A stretch of 64,000 nucleotides of DNA. Origin: Eriocheir sinensis (lineage: Eukaryota; Arthropoda; Malacostraca; Decapoda; Varunidae). Where the stretch lies: contig NC_066518.1 in the NCBI RefSeq assembly GCF_024679095.1, positions 12,611,357-12,675,356 of the forward strand, in the 5' to 3' direction. Below are positions 23,237 to 35,250 of this stretch, in pieces. Under the pieces are notes generated by a model. That model had not been told where the DNA came from, did not search any database, and saw nothing but the letters and a program-made list of their open reading frames with translations. The translations under genes and the position numbers were made by a program. Position 1 is the first letter of the stretch; each line of letters starts with the position of its first letter.

Positions 23237-25389
23237 CGCGGTTAAGATGGTCGAAGTTTTTTTTCTTTTTTTTAGGTTTCTTTCTGTTCTCCTCGTACGT
23301 TTCGTCTGTTCCTTTCTCTCTTTTATCATTTTTGTTTTGTTTTTATTTTCGTTCTTTCTATTTGGCGTCATGTTGTTGGGTCGGTCTTTGCTTGTGTTTG
23401 TTTTTGTTTTATGTTTGTCTTTTGTTTGTTTTGTTTAGCCTTTATTTCGTATTGTATGTTTTGTTGCTCCGACCCTCCTCCATTCCTCCTTTGTGCTCCT
23501 CCTCCTCCTCCTCCTCCTCCTCCTCCTCGTCTTCTTCTTTTCGTTGTTGTTGTTGCTGTATTCTTTCTTTACGTCTTATTCGTGTTGTCTCTTCTCTCAT
23601 CCTTTTTCTTGTATTTATTGTTCTTTATCTTCTTCCTCCTCCTCCTCAGCCTGGTTATCTCCGCGTGAGGTGTGTGTGTGTGTGTGTGTGTGGTGGTGGT
23701 GGGGTGTGGGGGGGGGGGGGTAAGTGATGTCAGTGTTTCTTGGCTCGATAATTCTTCTCCAGTCTGTTGATCTTCTCCCTAAATCTTTTACATGCGGAGG
23801 AAAAAGTCGATGAGCTATACCACTACCCCGCTCAACCCTCTCCTCCTCCCCCTTACTCCTCCTCTCCCACCCCCTTACTTTCCCTTTCCTTCCCCTTCCC
23901 TCTCTCCCTTCCCTTTCCTTCCTTTCCCTCCCCTTTTACCTCCCAACTCTCTCCACTCTCCCCCTCTTCCCCTTCCCTCTCCTCTCCCCTTTCACCCTCA
24001 CCTCCCCTCTCTACCCCCCCTTCCCGTACCTCTCCTCCCTTGCCCTCCACCTCCTTCTTTCCCTGTCCTTCCCCTTCCTTCTCTCCCTCCTCTACCCTCT
24101 CGTTCCCACTCATTCCCGTCTCTCCATTTACCTCCCTACCTCTCTCCCTATCTTTTCCTTCCCTCTTTCCCCTTCCTCTCCCTTCCCCTTCCCTTCCTCC
24201 CCTCCGCTCTTCTTCCTTTCTCTTCCCATCTGCTATTCATTCTCATTTATTTCCCCCTCTTTGTTTTCCTTGTGCTGATCTTCTTCCCCTTCTCTTTCAT
24301 CTCTTCCTCTTCTTTCCTTTTTCTTCCCCTCCTCTTTCACCTCTTATTCCATCTCTTTCTTTCCCTATTTGTTTTCCTCGTTCTGCTTGCTCTTCTCCTC
24401 CTTTTCCTCTTCTTCCTTGTCCTCCCCTTTTGTTTTCCTCGTGCTGCTGCTTCTGCTTCTTCCTTTCCTCCTCCTCCTCCTCCTCCTCCTCTATACTATT
24501 CACTTCGTACTCAATGTCTTTTTCTTTCATTCTTGCAGTCATTCCTTTGCTTGAATCACCTCACAAGGATATTTTTTTCTAATTATTTTACGTCTTACTC
24601 TTACTCTTCGTTTTTCTCGGCTTGTGGCTGTGTTTTTTTTTTCTTTCTGTCTTTTGTTTTCCGTGCGTGAGAAATGGTAATTGACGAGAGACCGGTTCGG
24701 ATGGTTCTTCGGTTCTTCGACTTCGACTCCCTTCCTCCTTGCACCCTTCCGTAGTCGATGTGGTGAAGAGTCTCGTATTGCCACGGCTTCCTTTTGCACC
24801 CTATTCCAATCCGCTTTCTCCTTCTCCCTCCTTCTCTTCCTCTTACACCTCTTTCTCTCTTTCAGCTCTCCTTGGTCTTTCTCATCTTATCTTCAACCTC
24901 TTCTACGCCCTCCTCCTCCTCCTCCTCCTCCTCCTCCTCCTTCTCGCACTTGAGCCTCCTTCCTTCTTTCATTACGTTCCTCTCGTTCCCTAACCCGTTC
25001 CTTTCATCCTTCTTTTTAGTCCATTTTCTTGGTCCTCACTGTTTGCCTCAAAACTTGCTTTCCTCTAGCTCTCTTTTCCTTTTCCTCCCTTTTCCCTTTT
25101 TTCTTAACCTCTCTTTGGTTTGTTGAGGCGTTTTTATTTGTCTTTTATCCCTTTTGTCCCTGTTTTCTTCTTCCTTGCTCGTGATTCGCTTCTTTCTTAT
25201 CCTTTGTCTTCTTTATATTACGATTTCTCTACCTATCATCTATTTTTTTTCCCTTTCTCCTTCTTTCCAAACTTCGCTATATCAGGCTCCTCTTAACCTC
25301 CTCCAGTTTTTGTTTTCCTTTCCTAGTTTTTTCCTCTTTCCTTTATCTTTTCTTGTTGCTGCTTTTCCGGTATTTCTTTTCTATGTTCC
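22371..25389. repeat. 3-kb pyrimidine-rich low-complexity region
   Basis: Strong C/T excess on the + strand with many short TCC, CTT and TTC runs; (GT)n at 23203-23235 and 23678-23702; CTC tracts at 23500-23528, 24470-24490 and 24908-24940. Overlapping proline/serine/leucine/phenylalanine-rich open frames in all + frames follow from composition. I see no exon with convincing splice sites. Confidence 0.75.
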
Positions 25390-25590
25390 TTTCTGATCCT
25401 TTTTCCCCCTTCTCCTCTTGCTTTTCCTCCATCGTTCTGCTTTTTCGTTGTCTTTTCTATTTTCCTTTCTGAACTTTTTCCCACCCTCCTCTCTCCTTGC
25501 TTTTCCTCCATCGTTCTGCTTTTTCGTTGTCTTTTCTATTTTCCTTTCTGAACTTTTTCCCACCTTCCTCTCTCCCTGGTTTTCCTTCCC
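25390..25590. repeat. 79-bp tandem repeat, ~2.5 copies
   Basis: The unit containing TTTTCCTCCATCGTTCTGC, TTTTTCGTTGTC and TTCTGAACTTTTTCCCACC recurs at exactly 79-bp spacing (25418 and 25497 starts of the same word), with a third, diverged partial copy at the left. Confidence 0.92.
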
Positions 25591-26418
25591 TCAAATCTCC
25601 CTCTGTGTACTCTCCCGCTCCTCCCTCCGTACATCTCCTGCATGGCCACACATCGTCCCCTCTCACTCACCTACTCATCACATCGCTCACTTTTATACTG
25701 GAAGCGAATAATTGGTTTGCTCCGGAGATCCCCGCGCCAGGACCGACCCGTCTCTCGCTCACTCTCGCTCTGTCTTTGCAGTTAATTAAATGGAAACGTA
25801 TATGGAGAGGTAACTTGTCCTTCATCACACATAGACGGGTAATCTGCTACATCTCTTCTTCCTCCTCCACCTCTTCCTCCGATGTGTTTACCGCCCCGAC
25901 TTCCTCCTCCTCCTCCTCCTCCTTCTCCTCCTCCTCAGCTCCCCACAGCTTAGATTACCAGTAGTGTAAGTTAAGGGTTGTAATTTCCTCTTATTTCTCT
26001 CTTCACTGTAAAATTTCCATGTCCCTTTCTTCCTTAAAGGCACATGGTGTTCTCTTCTAACTATTTCCTGCCAGCACGTTGCCGGAGGGAGAGGTGGGTG
26101 GGGAGGAGCCTTCATCTATTCTGTCCTGTCCTACCACACGTAGATTACTAGAAGTAGCGGTATTAAACAGACACCCTCGCCATAGACCGATAGGTCTTCT
26201 GGTGTCTGTTCTTCCTATGTATTCCTCCTCCTCCTCCTCCTCCTCCTCCTCCTCCTCCTCGTTGCCCTGGAGACGCGAGTTTGTGATCCGTCTTATTCAG
26301 TTCTTGTTATTATGTGATGTAAATAGAAGCATAGGAAAATATATAGTGAACGGTTTTGCATTTGTCGACACGGTAAGCAGTTTTATGTGTTTGTGTGGGT
26401 GGGTTGGGGGGGTGGAGG

Positions 26419-26461
<43 letters not shown>

Positions 26462-26776
26462 AGAGAGAGAGAGAGAGAGAGAGAGTAATAGGTAAGTAAG
26501 TGTAAGGTTTAGTTGGGGGTAGTCATAGTCGTTCTCAGGTGTGACAGGTGTGTGTGTCGCGGGTTCAGGTGTGACAGAAAACACTCTCCCTCCTTCATCA
26601 GCGCGCACCTTGTGGACCAATTAAAGAGCATTCACCTGCGCCGGGCACGAATAAGCAGCCAATCAGCACGCGAGGATATGGTATTTTGCATCGCGTCTTT
26701 CCTTCCCCTTCTTGCTTAGTGCGTGATTCGGTTCATGACATGTCTGAAATGCACTCTCTAGTCCCCCCTCCCCCCC

Positions 26777-26835
<59 letters not shown>

Positions 26836-27414
26836 CCTTATCTCTACTCCTCTTCATTCTCTCTGTCTCTGTCTAGATGGCTTTGTCTCTGTTCTCTCTC
26901 TCCTCCTCTCCCCTCCACTTTCCTCCCGGCTCTCTCTTCTCCCCCTCCCCCCCATGCACACTTTACCGCCACTCCTCTTCATTCTTTCCTCTAATTTCTC
27001 CCACCTCTACTCTCCAGTTTCCTCCCTTCTTTTCCCTCTTCCCTCATCTTTTCTCCCTTCTCCCCTTTATGCTTTGTCCTTACCCTCCTCTTCCTTCTCT
27101 CCTCTGATCTCTCCCTACTCTCTCTCCTCTACAGTGTCCACTTTCTCTTTCTCTACCTCCTTCTTTTCTCCCTTCTTCCCACTATAGTCTCCTCCTTTCT
27201 TTTCCCTCTACCTCCTCTCTTCTTCCTACTTATACCTCCTCATCTTTTCCCTCTTTTTTACATTTCCCTCCCTCTCCTTATCCTCCATCTCCTTCTTCAG
27301 TACCTTCACATTACCCTTCAGTAGTGCAGTCGTGACCCCACCTCCCCCACTCACACTCAATCCCCTCCTTACCCCCACCCCCCGCCCCCACTCCTCCTCC
27401 CCCACACACTTCGC
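25591..27414. other. No gene; pyrimidine-rich with TCC, GA, CT microsatellites
   Basis: TCC tracts at 25902-25938 and 26222-26260, (GA)n at 26421-26486 with one interruption, (CT)n at 26779-26832, and CT-rich low complexity to 27400. Unique sequence at 26490-26740 has no recognised exon. Confidence 0.65.
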
Positions 27415-28384
27415 TTGGGTTCAGTGCTGAGTGAAACGCCGCCGTTGTCGAAAATCAGGCAAATTTTATGCGTGAAAACTGTGATCGTCGTAGAATTGAA
27501 TGAGGTCCTTGGCGCCCATTTTCCTCGCTTTTATATATCCTTTCCCTTGTCTTACGCCTCCTCCTCCTCCTCCTCCTCCTGTAATCTGTGGGGGGGGGGT
27601 GTTGTGAGCAGTTCAAAAGCGTCAGGTGTGTGTGTCTGCAGGGGAAGGAGGCGACGCTTTAAGAGGCCCCGGATACATAAGCCAGGGCGTAATGGGTGTG
27701 ATTGAGGCTTGTTATGCACCGCTAAAGAGATTAATTAAAGAATATTCATGAAAAACCAGTGCGTGGTGGTGGTGGTGGTGGTGGTAATATTCAGTGTGGT
27801 GGTAATAGCGGGAGAAAAAAAATAAAGAAGAAAAAAATATAGGATGTAATGAGGCTTGAGAATTTTGTTAGTTTCTTTTTTCTTTTGTCTTTTACCATTT
27901 TTTTTTTTTTTGAGTGTGCTAATGCCTCAAATTACTGCCACTTTGTAATTCATTTTCCCCGTGATCCGTTTATATCCGTCGCATGTGCATATGTGGGCGA
28001 CGATTTTTTTTTCATTTTTATTTATTTATTTATTTATTTATTTATTTCATTTATTTTTGTTAGCTCTTGCGCACCGTTACGACATGCTAGTGTGTTGTGG
28101 TGGCGCTCCGGAAAGGCCGCCTGATAGAGCCATGTGTTTCATTATAAAGACATTGTGGTAACTCATCAATTTTAAGTTAATTTATGATATAACTTTCTTT
28201 CTACTACTTTTTTTTTCTTTTACGCTGCACTGCTGTCATGAGTAAAGCACGTTCTAACATGAAAGAAAGAAAATGAGAGTGCAACTGTTACAAAAGTAAG
28301 CGGTCTTATTCTTTTTTTGGTCGAGGCAGCTTATCATAAATTTATGGCATCATTTCCGCAATAAAAAATAAGAACAAAACCCAC
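27415..28384. other. Mostly unique sequence, no gene
   Basis: Contains a short (GGT)n at 27765-27786, a (TTTA)n tract at 28015-28050 and an AT-rich stretch with AGATTAATTAAAG near 27729, a homeodomain-type TAATTA core. No exon identified. Confidence 0.5.
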
Positions 28385-28580
28385 CTAACCTAACCTTGTA
28401 ATCTAACACCACGCAGTCTAACTCAACATGACCTCACCTTCCTTTACTTATTTTCACTTAACCTAACCTAACCTAATACGATGCCAAGAGACCCTTCACC
28501 GCCATTCATACCAAGCTCAAGAAAGAGAAAAAAACCCAGCTTAACGCAAACATGATCACTTAACATAACCTAACACGACT
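28385..28580. repeat. Degenerate CCTAA-type repeat patch
   Basis: CCTAACCTAACC words at 28384-28396 and 28459-28476, with TCTAAC and TAACACGA words between and to 28576. A third telomere-like patch in the window, more decayed than 6133-6395. Confidence 0.7.
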
Positions 28581-28897
28581 CGATGCCAACACCGCTTCGT
28601 CTTCATTCATATCAAGTGCAAGAAGGAGAGAGAGAGAAAGAGTGACTAGAAAAACCTTAAGCACTACTCGGTTTAGCACTCGCTGGGAAGCAGCACACGG
28701 GTATATGTCTGGCTTAGCGTCGCCGGGGAAAGGAGGAGGAGTGCGTAGTTTTGGGTTAGCGCCGGCGGGGAGGAGCGAAGTGTGCATGTGTTTGAATTAA
28801 TGTCTTGAAGGGGATGGCTCCGCGTCGTCACGTGCCGCCTCTTGGGTGCTCTTCGCGGTTCGACGAATGATGATGTTTTGCGAGGGATGGTATATGT

Positions 28898-28951
<54 letters not shown>

Positions 28952-29471
28952 TGACTCTTGTTCGTGTTGTTTTGAGGATAGAGAAACCACATGGAGAAGG
29001 AGAAAAGGGATATCCGAATGAAGGTATACAAGTGTGTTTCTCTGTTTTCTTTGGTTTGCTTTGCTTTTGATGGTCAAGGAAGGGCACTTGATGAGGAGAA
29101 AAAATGATGTTTGAAGAATGATATGTACAAATATGTTTCTCTTCTCTTCGGTTGCTTTTGTTTGATATATTGGTTTGAGGGTAAAGGAGTCACACTGAGG
29201 AGGGGAAAAAGTATGTTGTTTGCAGAATGATATATATACGAGTGTCTTTCCCCGGTTCTTTTGGTTTGGGTTTACAGGTAAAGAAAGTTCATTGAGAGGG
29301 AAGAAAAAAACAACAACTAACTGTTCTCTCTCCCTTCCTCCAAAAAGGATACTTACAATAGAAAACGACCCTCAATAAAAGAGTAATCAAATTTTGTTTT
29401 AGAGGTCTTTTGATGCTTCTTTCCTTGAACATCACGTCATTACAAAAAGGAAGCATGTAGAGCGACGCATT

Positions 29472-29528
<57 letters not shown>

Positions 29529-30309
29529 TTGCGGCTTCCTAGGAAACAACAGAAACACACACACACGCAACACACAAGACACACTTCGCCTCCTTTAATT
29601 TGTTTTGGCGCAGTGTGTTCCCCGAAGCCTCAGCCCTGTATTGGTGGGAGTGTCCGGCCGCCACCAATACCCGGCACAGGATGAGAAGACAGACACATTG
29701 ACAGATAGATAGACAGGCTCCCGACGCGCCGCGGAGGGACTGCTGTTATCTCTGTCCCTCTCTGTCTGTCTTTCTCGTTCTCCCTCGATCTCTTCCTTTG
29801 CTCCGAGCGGCCACACACTACTCTTACATACACCGTCGTCTCGTAAGTTATTGAAAATGTCGCTTCACCATCACTGCAAGAAACAACTTAGTAAAAAGGA
29901 ACAGTTATAAGCAGCGACGGCAATTATTACTGGTGATAAAATGTGGTAGTGGTTTGAATGGAAGAACATAATTGATAAGAACGACGATGATGGTGATGAT
30001 AATGATGATAAATAAACGATAGTGATGAACATAAGACATAACACCACAGCTATCACCACAGCCACCATCACCACCACCATTAACACCATCAATAACTAAT
30101 AACGCCACACCCCAACCACCACCACTACCACCACCAGTATGAGCCATAAAAACACGAGACCTCACCACCATCACTACCATCACCCTCGCCCTGTTCTCCT
30201 AATTCCCTTTTCCCCTTGATGCTGTTGGCTCCTGCTGCTGCTGTTGATGTTGCTGTTACTGTGGTTATTGCTGTTACCATCCCCTCCTTACTGTGGTCTT
30301 GGTACTCGG
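28581..30309. other. No gene; GT microsatellites, ACC triplets
   Basis: (GT)n at 28899-28948 and 29474-29525, CACCACCATCA-type triplets at 30045-30190. Weak imperfect repeats at 29050-29280 (TTGTTTGA...GGTAAAG, GAATGATAT). Confidence 0.6.
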
Positions 30310-30610
30310 GCTGCTGAGTGTAATGAAGGAAGAAAGGGAGGACGGAAGGAGGGAAGGAAGTGGTAATCGTGGCTGGTGTTCGTTTGAATGTAGGGAAGGA
30401 AGGAAGGAAAGAAAGAAAAGAGAAAGAAAGAAGGAAGGAAGGTAGAAAGGAAGTTGGTGGTGGTGACTGGCTGTTGCGTGTAGGAAGGGAAGGACGTGCG
30501 TGGTGGTGGTGATGGTGGTGGTGTTTGAGTGTAAGGTAGAAGAAAGAAGTTGGTGGTGGTCGTTGGTGTTCGTTTAAGTGTAGGGAAGGAAGGAAGTAAG
30601 TGGGTGGCGG
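30310..30610. repeat. GGAAGGAA/GGTGGT minisatellite, ~4 diverged copies
   Basis: Blocks GGTGTTCGTTT(G/A)A(A/G)TGTAGGGAAGGAAGG at about 30377 and 30566 and related TGGTGGTGG...GTGTAGGAAGG blocks between them form a diverged tandem array with units of roughly 60-100 bp. Confidence 0.7.
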
Positions 30611-31117
30611 AATGGCGGCGTTCGTTCGTTCCTCAAGCCGTTCACTCTTGTTAGAACTCGAGTCACGTCTGCGTTGCGCTTCTCGTTTTTCACTTGTTTC
30701 TCATAGCGCCTCTGGGATCAAGGGCGAGGGACTATAAACTCCCAGCAGAGGTGCGCGCCGCCGCCCACCCTTTGCCTCCTCCTCCTCCTCCTCCGCTAGG
30801 CCGTTCAACTTTGCCTCGCCGCCCTCTTCCTCCTGCTCCTACGGGAAGAGGATCATATTAAATTAAGTTCATGTTGTAAAAATAAATATGTGGAAACACC
30901 AACGTCGTAAAGCAATTTATTTCGTCGCAGGGGAAGTTTAATTTATTTATTCACTACGAAGAAGGGAGACTAAACGGCTGAGGGAGGATAGGGAGAGCGG
31001 ATGGTGAAGGTAAAATGAATATGCTAGAGGGAAAATGTAGGTTAGGTTAGACCAGGAGATCAACAATGAAACAGAGGAAAAATAAGGGTGACTGATGAAG
31101 GGATGGGACACTGCAAG
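30611..31117. other. Unique-looking sequence, no gene
   Basis: GC-balanced; short CCTCCTCCTCC at 30776-30791; otherwise nothing recognised. Confidence 0.5.
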
Positions 31118-31275
31118 GCCAATATTCTCAAACATTTCGGGGCATACACACCCATGTTTGGTAAGTCTTTCGTAGAGGTTGTGGCGATAGGAGCTTAGAG
31201 ATCCTCATAATGCCAAGAAAAGTGCATATTGTCTTAACATTTCGGGGCCGTACATACCCGCATTGGATAAGGCTT
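31118..31275 (-). repeat. Family R repeat, two partial copies d
   Basis: Two successive diverged 3' parts in minus orientation (about 31125-31184 and 31233-31295): each has the complement of CCCCGAAATGTTT followed by the complement of a GAAAGxCTTxxCCAA-type block. Suggests a nested or tandem insertion. Confidence 0.6.
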
Positions 31276-31689
31276 TTCATGGGTAGTTGTACGAGCCTAA
31301 TGACATGAGGAAGGAAGGAAGGAAGTGGGTAGTGGGTGGTGTTAGTGTGAGTTAGGGAATGAAGGTAGGAAGGTAGTGGGTGATGGTGGCTTGCTCATAT
31401 CGCCACAACCTCATAATGTTAGGAAAAGCAGTAGCGGTAGATTATATTAAGAGTAGTAGCAGCAAACGATTACGATTACACAGTTAGGATTCCATTTACG
31501 TGTTCTCTTTCCTCTCATTTTCTTTATCATAGAAAGTGTTCCATAATTATCACTGTCATTGTGTTATTTCGCTTAGTAATTAGCAATCTTTAAACCTCAC
31601 TATTGTTTATCTCTCTACCAGTGTCTTATGCCTCTTCCAACAGTAAAACTCCTCCCGAAAATGATATATCTTCTTGGCCACTCTATTCA
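31276..31689. other. Unique-looking sequence, no gene
   Basis: Mixed to AT-rich; nothing recognised. Confidence 0.5.
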
Positions 31690-31772
31690 GGAACAGTAAG
31701 TAGCGGGCTTTTTTTTTTTTCATTATTTTTTTTTTTTTTTACGCCCTTGCACTGTCTCCTCTGCTGTAAAAA
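31690..31772 (+). repeat. Retroelement 3' tail copy
   Basis: AGTAAGTAGCGGGC, T-rich, ACGCCCTTGCACTG, CTCCTCTGCTGT, poly-A: the shared LINE-C/SINE2 tail. Confidence 0.75.
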
Positions 31773-31819
31773 AAAAAAGTAAAAAAAAGACACCAAATCT
31801 TCCCTTTTAAAAGAAAACG

Positions 31820-33380
31820 AACCTCCTTTCATTATCTCACTGGTAGATCTTCACCCTCGAATTCTCTCTAACCTCACTCACTCACTCACTCACTCCACAT
31901 TCATCCTTCTACGCGCAAGTTCTTTCTTCAGTCTTTCATTCTTTTTTTAATTTAACTCCTTCCCTGTCTCTTTTTTTATATCCTTGTTTCCAATTCCCTT
32001 CTCTTTCTCTCTTTTTTTATCCTTCTATGTCTTTTTCTTTTCTTTGCTTCCTTTCCCTCCCCCCCTCCTCTTTCACTCCTTTTTTAACTTCCATGTTTTT
32101 TTCCCCCTTGCCTCCTTTTCCCACCCACCCTTTCACTCCTTTTTAACTCCTTTAATGTCTTTTTTTCTTTTCATTGCTTCGTTTTCCCTCCCCCGCTTTC
32201 TTTTTAATTCCTACCATGCCTTTTTTTTGTCATTGTTCATTTTCCCTTCCCCCTCTTTCACTCCTTTTTAATTCATTCCATGTTTGTTTGTTTTGTTGTT
32301 CCTTTTCTCTCTCTCCCCCCTTTCACTCCTTTTTAATTCCTCCCATGTCTTTTTTTTTCTTTGTCTCCTTTTCCCTTCTCCCCCTTTCACTCTTTTTTCA
32401 TTCCTCCCATGTCTTTTTTTTTTCTTTGCTTCCTTTTCCCTCCCCCTCTCTTATTTTTTTATAATTCCTACCATGCCTCCTTTTTTGTCCTTGTTTCCTC
32501 TCCCCCCCCCTCTTTCACTTTATAATTCCTTCCTCGTCCCTCTTTTTTTTTTTCCTCCTTGCTTCCTTTTCCCTTCCCCACGAACCTCCTTTCCTTATCT
32601 CTTCTAAATCTCCACACCCAGAAAGTCTCTAACCTCACTCACTCACTTACTCACTCATTCCACATTCATCTTTTCTTCATCGTTTCTTTTGTCTCACTCT
32701 TTTTTAACCCCTTCCATGTCTTATTTTTTTTCCCTTTTGCTTCCTTTTCCCTCCCCTCCTCTTTCACTCATTTGACCTCTTTTTTGGACATTCACTTATA
32801 CACTCTTTTATAAGGGCCGTGATTAGCGTTTTTTTATCTTTTTTTTTTCCCTTGAACTGCTTCCTTTACTGTAAAAAAAAATCTTCTTCCATGTTTTCCT
32901 TTCCCTTTGTTTCCTTAATTTTCCCTCCCCCCTCTTTCTCTCTTTTTAACTCCTTCCATGTCCCCCTCTTTTCGTTTTATCCTTGCTTCCTTTTCCCTCC
33001 CTTCCCTTTCTCTCTTTCTCTCTTCTTTAACTCCTTCCATGTTTCTTTTTCTTTCCTTGCTTCTTTTTCTCGCCCTTGCGAACCTCCCTTCTTCGCCCAT
33101 GAATTCTTTACACTAACCTCACTCACTCCGCATTCATCTTTTCTTCATCGTCTCTCCAGTTTAATTTTTTTTTTGGCCCTTGTTTCCTTTTCCCTCCCCT
33201 TCTTTCACTCATTTTTAACTATTTCCCTCTGCTCCTCCGCCTTCACCCCATCTTCCTTCTCCCTTCCCCCTCTCCCTATATTTCCCTTGTTTCCTTTTCC
33301 CTACTACCTATTTCTCTCTTTTCAACTCCTTCCATGTCCGCCTTTCTTCTTTTTGTCCTTGCTGCTTCCTTTCCCCCCTC
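31820..33380. repeat. Pyrimidine minisatellite with higher-order repeat
   Basis: Monomers of about 60-70 bp (core ACTCCTTCCATGTC, a T-rich run, TTGCTTCCTTTTCCCTCC, TTTCACTC) recur about 18 times. Three leader blocks starting GAACCTCC and passing through CTAACCTCACTCACTC and CATTCATC occur at about 31820, 32582 and 33078, giving higher-order spacings of about 760 and 500 bp. A retroelement tail lies within it at 32813-32882. Confidence 0.88.
32813..32882 (+). repeat. Retroelement 3' tail inside the minisatellite
   Basis: GATTAGCG, T-rich run, CCCTTGAACTGCTTCC, TTTACTGT, poly-A. A decayed copy of the shared LINE-C/SINE2 tail. Confidence 0.6.
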
Positions 33381-34400
33381 ACGAACACAATAATAGCGGT
33401 GGAAAAGGCCGGGCCCCAGCGTCAGTTGGTATCAGAGCTTAATAAATGGGTGATACTGTGTGGCCATAAATTGCTGGGACAATATGCTCAGGGCACCACG
33501 TCTTGGCGGCGGCCGGGGAGGAGGGGGGGGGGGGGAGGCAGAGGAAGGGACGAAGGCGGAGGAAGAGGGAAGGGGAGAAATAAGGATATAGGACGTAAGG
33601 AAGGGGATGAAGGGGAGGAGGAGGAGGAGGAAGGGGAGAGGAGCAGAGGGAAGGAGAGGAAAAAGGATATAAAAAGGGCGAGGAAGGGAATAAGGGAGAG
33701 GGGGGACGAAGGAGGATGAGCAAAGGGAAGGATAAGAAAAAAAGGGCTAAAGAAGGCGAGGAAGGGAAGGCTGCTGAGGGAGGAGGAGGAGGAGGAGGAG
33801 AAGGAGAGTGGGTAACAAAAAGAAAGTAGGAGAAAGAACAAAGCAAGAGAAAGAACATAACAAACACTGCATGCCTTGGAAACGAATAACAAGTACAACA
33901 TAAAAAAAATAAACTGAGGAAAAGAAATCTGGAAGGACAAGAGCTAGGAGCAGGATGGAAGGAAGGAAGGGAAGGAGGCATAGGAGGAGGGTAGGGTAGG
34001 GAAGATGGCAGATAGGAGGAGGAGGAGGAGGAGGAGGAGGAGGAGGAGGCATGGAAGAGATACGGCTGGAAACGGTAGTAAATGTATATTGCAGAGAGAG
34101 AGAGAGAGAGAGAGTAAAAACAGAGCAAGGAAAAAAAGTAAGTGATATAAACTGATTCTGAACCGTACAAGACGCAGTACGATGAGAGAGAGAGAGAGAG
34201 AGAGAGAGACCTCCGCTGCCATATCTGGAGCCCTAAGCGCACTTCATTTCTCGCGTAATATTGGTTGGCGTCCCTTTATTTTGTGCGGGCAGGCAGGGCC
34301 ACAAGGGGCAAGGGGGGCTGGGTAAGGGAGGGATGAGGTGAGGGGTGAGGGAGGTGATTATGACCTCCGGGGAATGGGTGCCACGGCGGCCCGTCCTAGA
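33381..34400. repeat. Purine-rich low-complexity region
   Basis: GGAGGA/GGAAGG-rich sequence with GGA tracts at 33780-33800 and 34012-34050, and two short (GA)n at 34094-34114 and 34183-34210. The strand composition flips here from pyrimidine to purine. Long minus-strand Ser/Pro/Leu open frames are artefacts. Confidence 0.75.
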
Positions 34401-34449
34401 CTTTCCTCCTCCTCCTCCTCCTCCTCCTCCTCCTCCTTCTCCTCCTCCT
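34401..34449. repeat. (TCC)n left flank of the LINE
   Basis: TCC trinucleotide tract that stops at the LINE 5' end and is mirrored by another TCC tract beyond its 3' end (37616-37710). Confidence 0.9.
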
Positions 34450-34593
34450 TTCTATGATAACCCCGACCTTTTCCGTCCTGACGGTCTTCACCTCAATTCG
34501 ATTGGCTCATCACAGCTTGGTAGGTTGCTGAACGAGGAGGTACTTTTGTACTCAAAAATCTCCGAGTGCGGGAGAGGCACCAAAGTACCGTAA
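34450..34593 (+). pseudogene. LINE ORF1 C-terminus, SGNH-esterase remnant
   Basis: About 47 codons, FYDNPDLFRPDGLHLNSIGS then LGRLLN and a stop at 34591-34593. The DGLH word matches the C-terminal D-x-x-H block (catalytic Asp/His) of SGNH/GDSL hydrolases, the domain known in CR1/L2-type ORF1 proteins. The rest of ORF1 is missing; the TCC microsatellite replaces it. Confidence 0.75.
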
Positions 34594-35240
34594 ACAACCA
34601 ACCAATAGAGACCTCCCATCATACACCAAGGCCTCCAACAGAAAACACACGCAGACACCAAACTACTGTGCCTCGAAGCGTTGAAGTCAAGAAGGACATT
34701 TCTGTCCTATACACCAACGCGCAGAGCTTAATACCCAAACGGGATGAGTTACTTGCCTAAGTTGACGTAGAAAGACCGGACGTGATTGCCATCACCGAAA
34801 CGTGGGCCACCTCTGACCACCTAATGACCGAATTCTCAATTCCGGGATACGAGAGCTTCTACAAAAACAGACTTCACAAGAAAGGAGGTGTTATATGTTA
34901 CGTCAAGAACAAATACCCTGCCGTGGAAATAACCAAAGAAGACTCAGAGAAATATGACACTGTATATGTTGAACTGGAGACTAGAAAGCACAACAAAATA
35001 ACGATTGGAACCGTTTACAGACCTCCAAAGCAACAAGCAGCGGACGACAAAGCGCTGTACGAGGAAATTCACACCTTAACATAAAACAAACAATCAGTCA
35101 TTATCGGGGACTTTAACTGTGCCAACATTGACTGAACCACGATGATTGGAGACCGGGAGGGTAACTGATTGCTCGAAATGTTAGAGGACACTTCTAACTC
35201 AGATTGCTACCCAACCGACGAGGGAAAATAACTTATTAGA
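34566..35240 (+). pseudogene. LINE ORF2 endonuclease domain (disrupted)
   Basis: APE-like endonuclease that would nick target DNA. Motifs in order: ISVLYTNAQSL (catalytic Asn), DVIAITETW (Glu), TIGTVYRPP (Tyr) and SVIIGDFNCANIDW (Asp, Asn). In-frame stops interrupt it at 34758-34760, 35082-35084, at the DW(stop) near 35134 and near 35167, and a frameshift near 35219-35235 links it to the RT frame, where GCDHHLIRL supplies the final His. ORF2 start is uncertain; an ATG at 34566 precedes the domain by about 35 codons. Confidence 0.88.
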
Positions 35241-35250
35241 CCTAGTACTC

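Noticed and set aside
25782..25809. 28-bp micro-exon between CTTTGCAG and GAG/GTAACT
   Set aside because: Splice-like ends are present, but the segment is too short to assess and lies in pyrimidine-rich DNA where such acceptors arise by chance.
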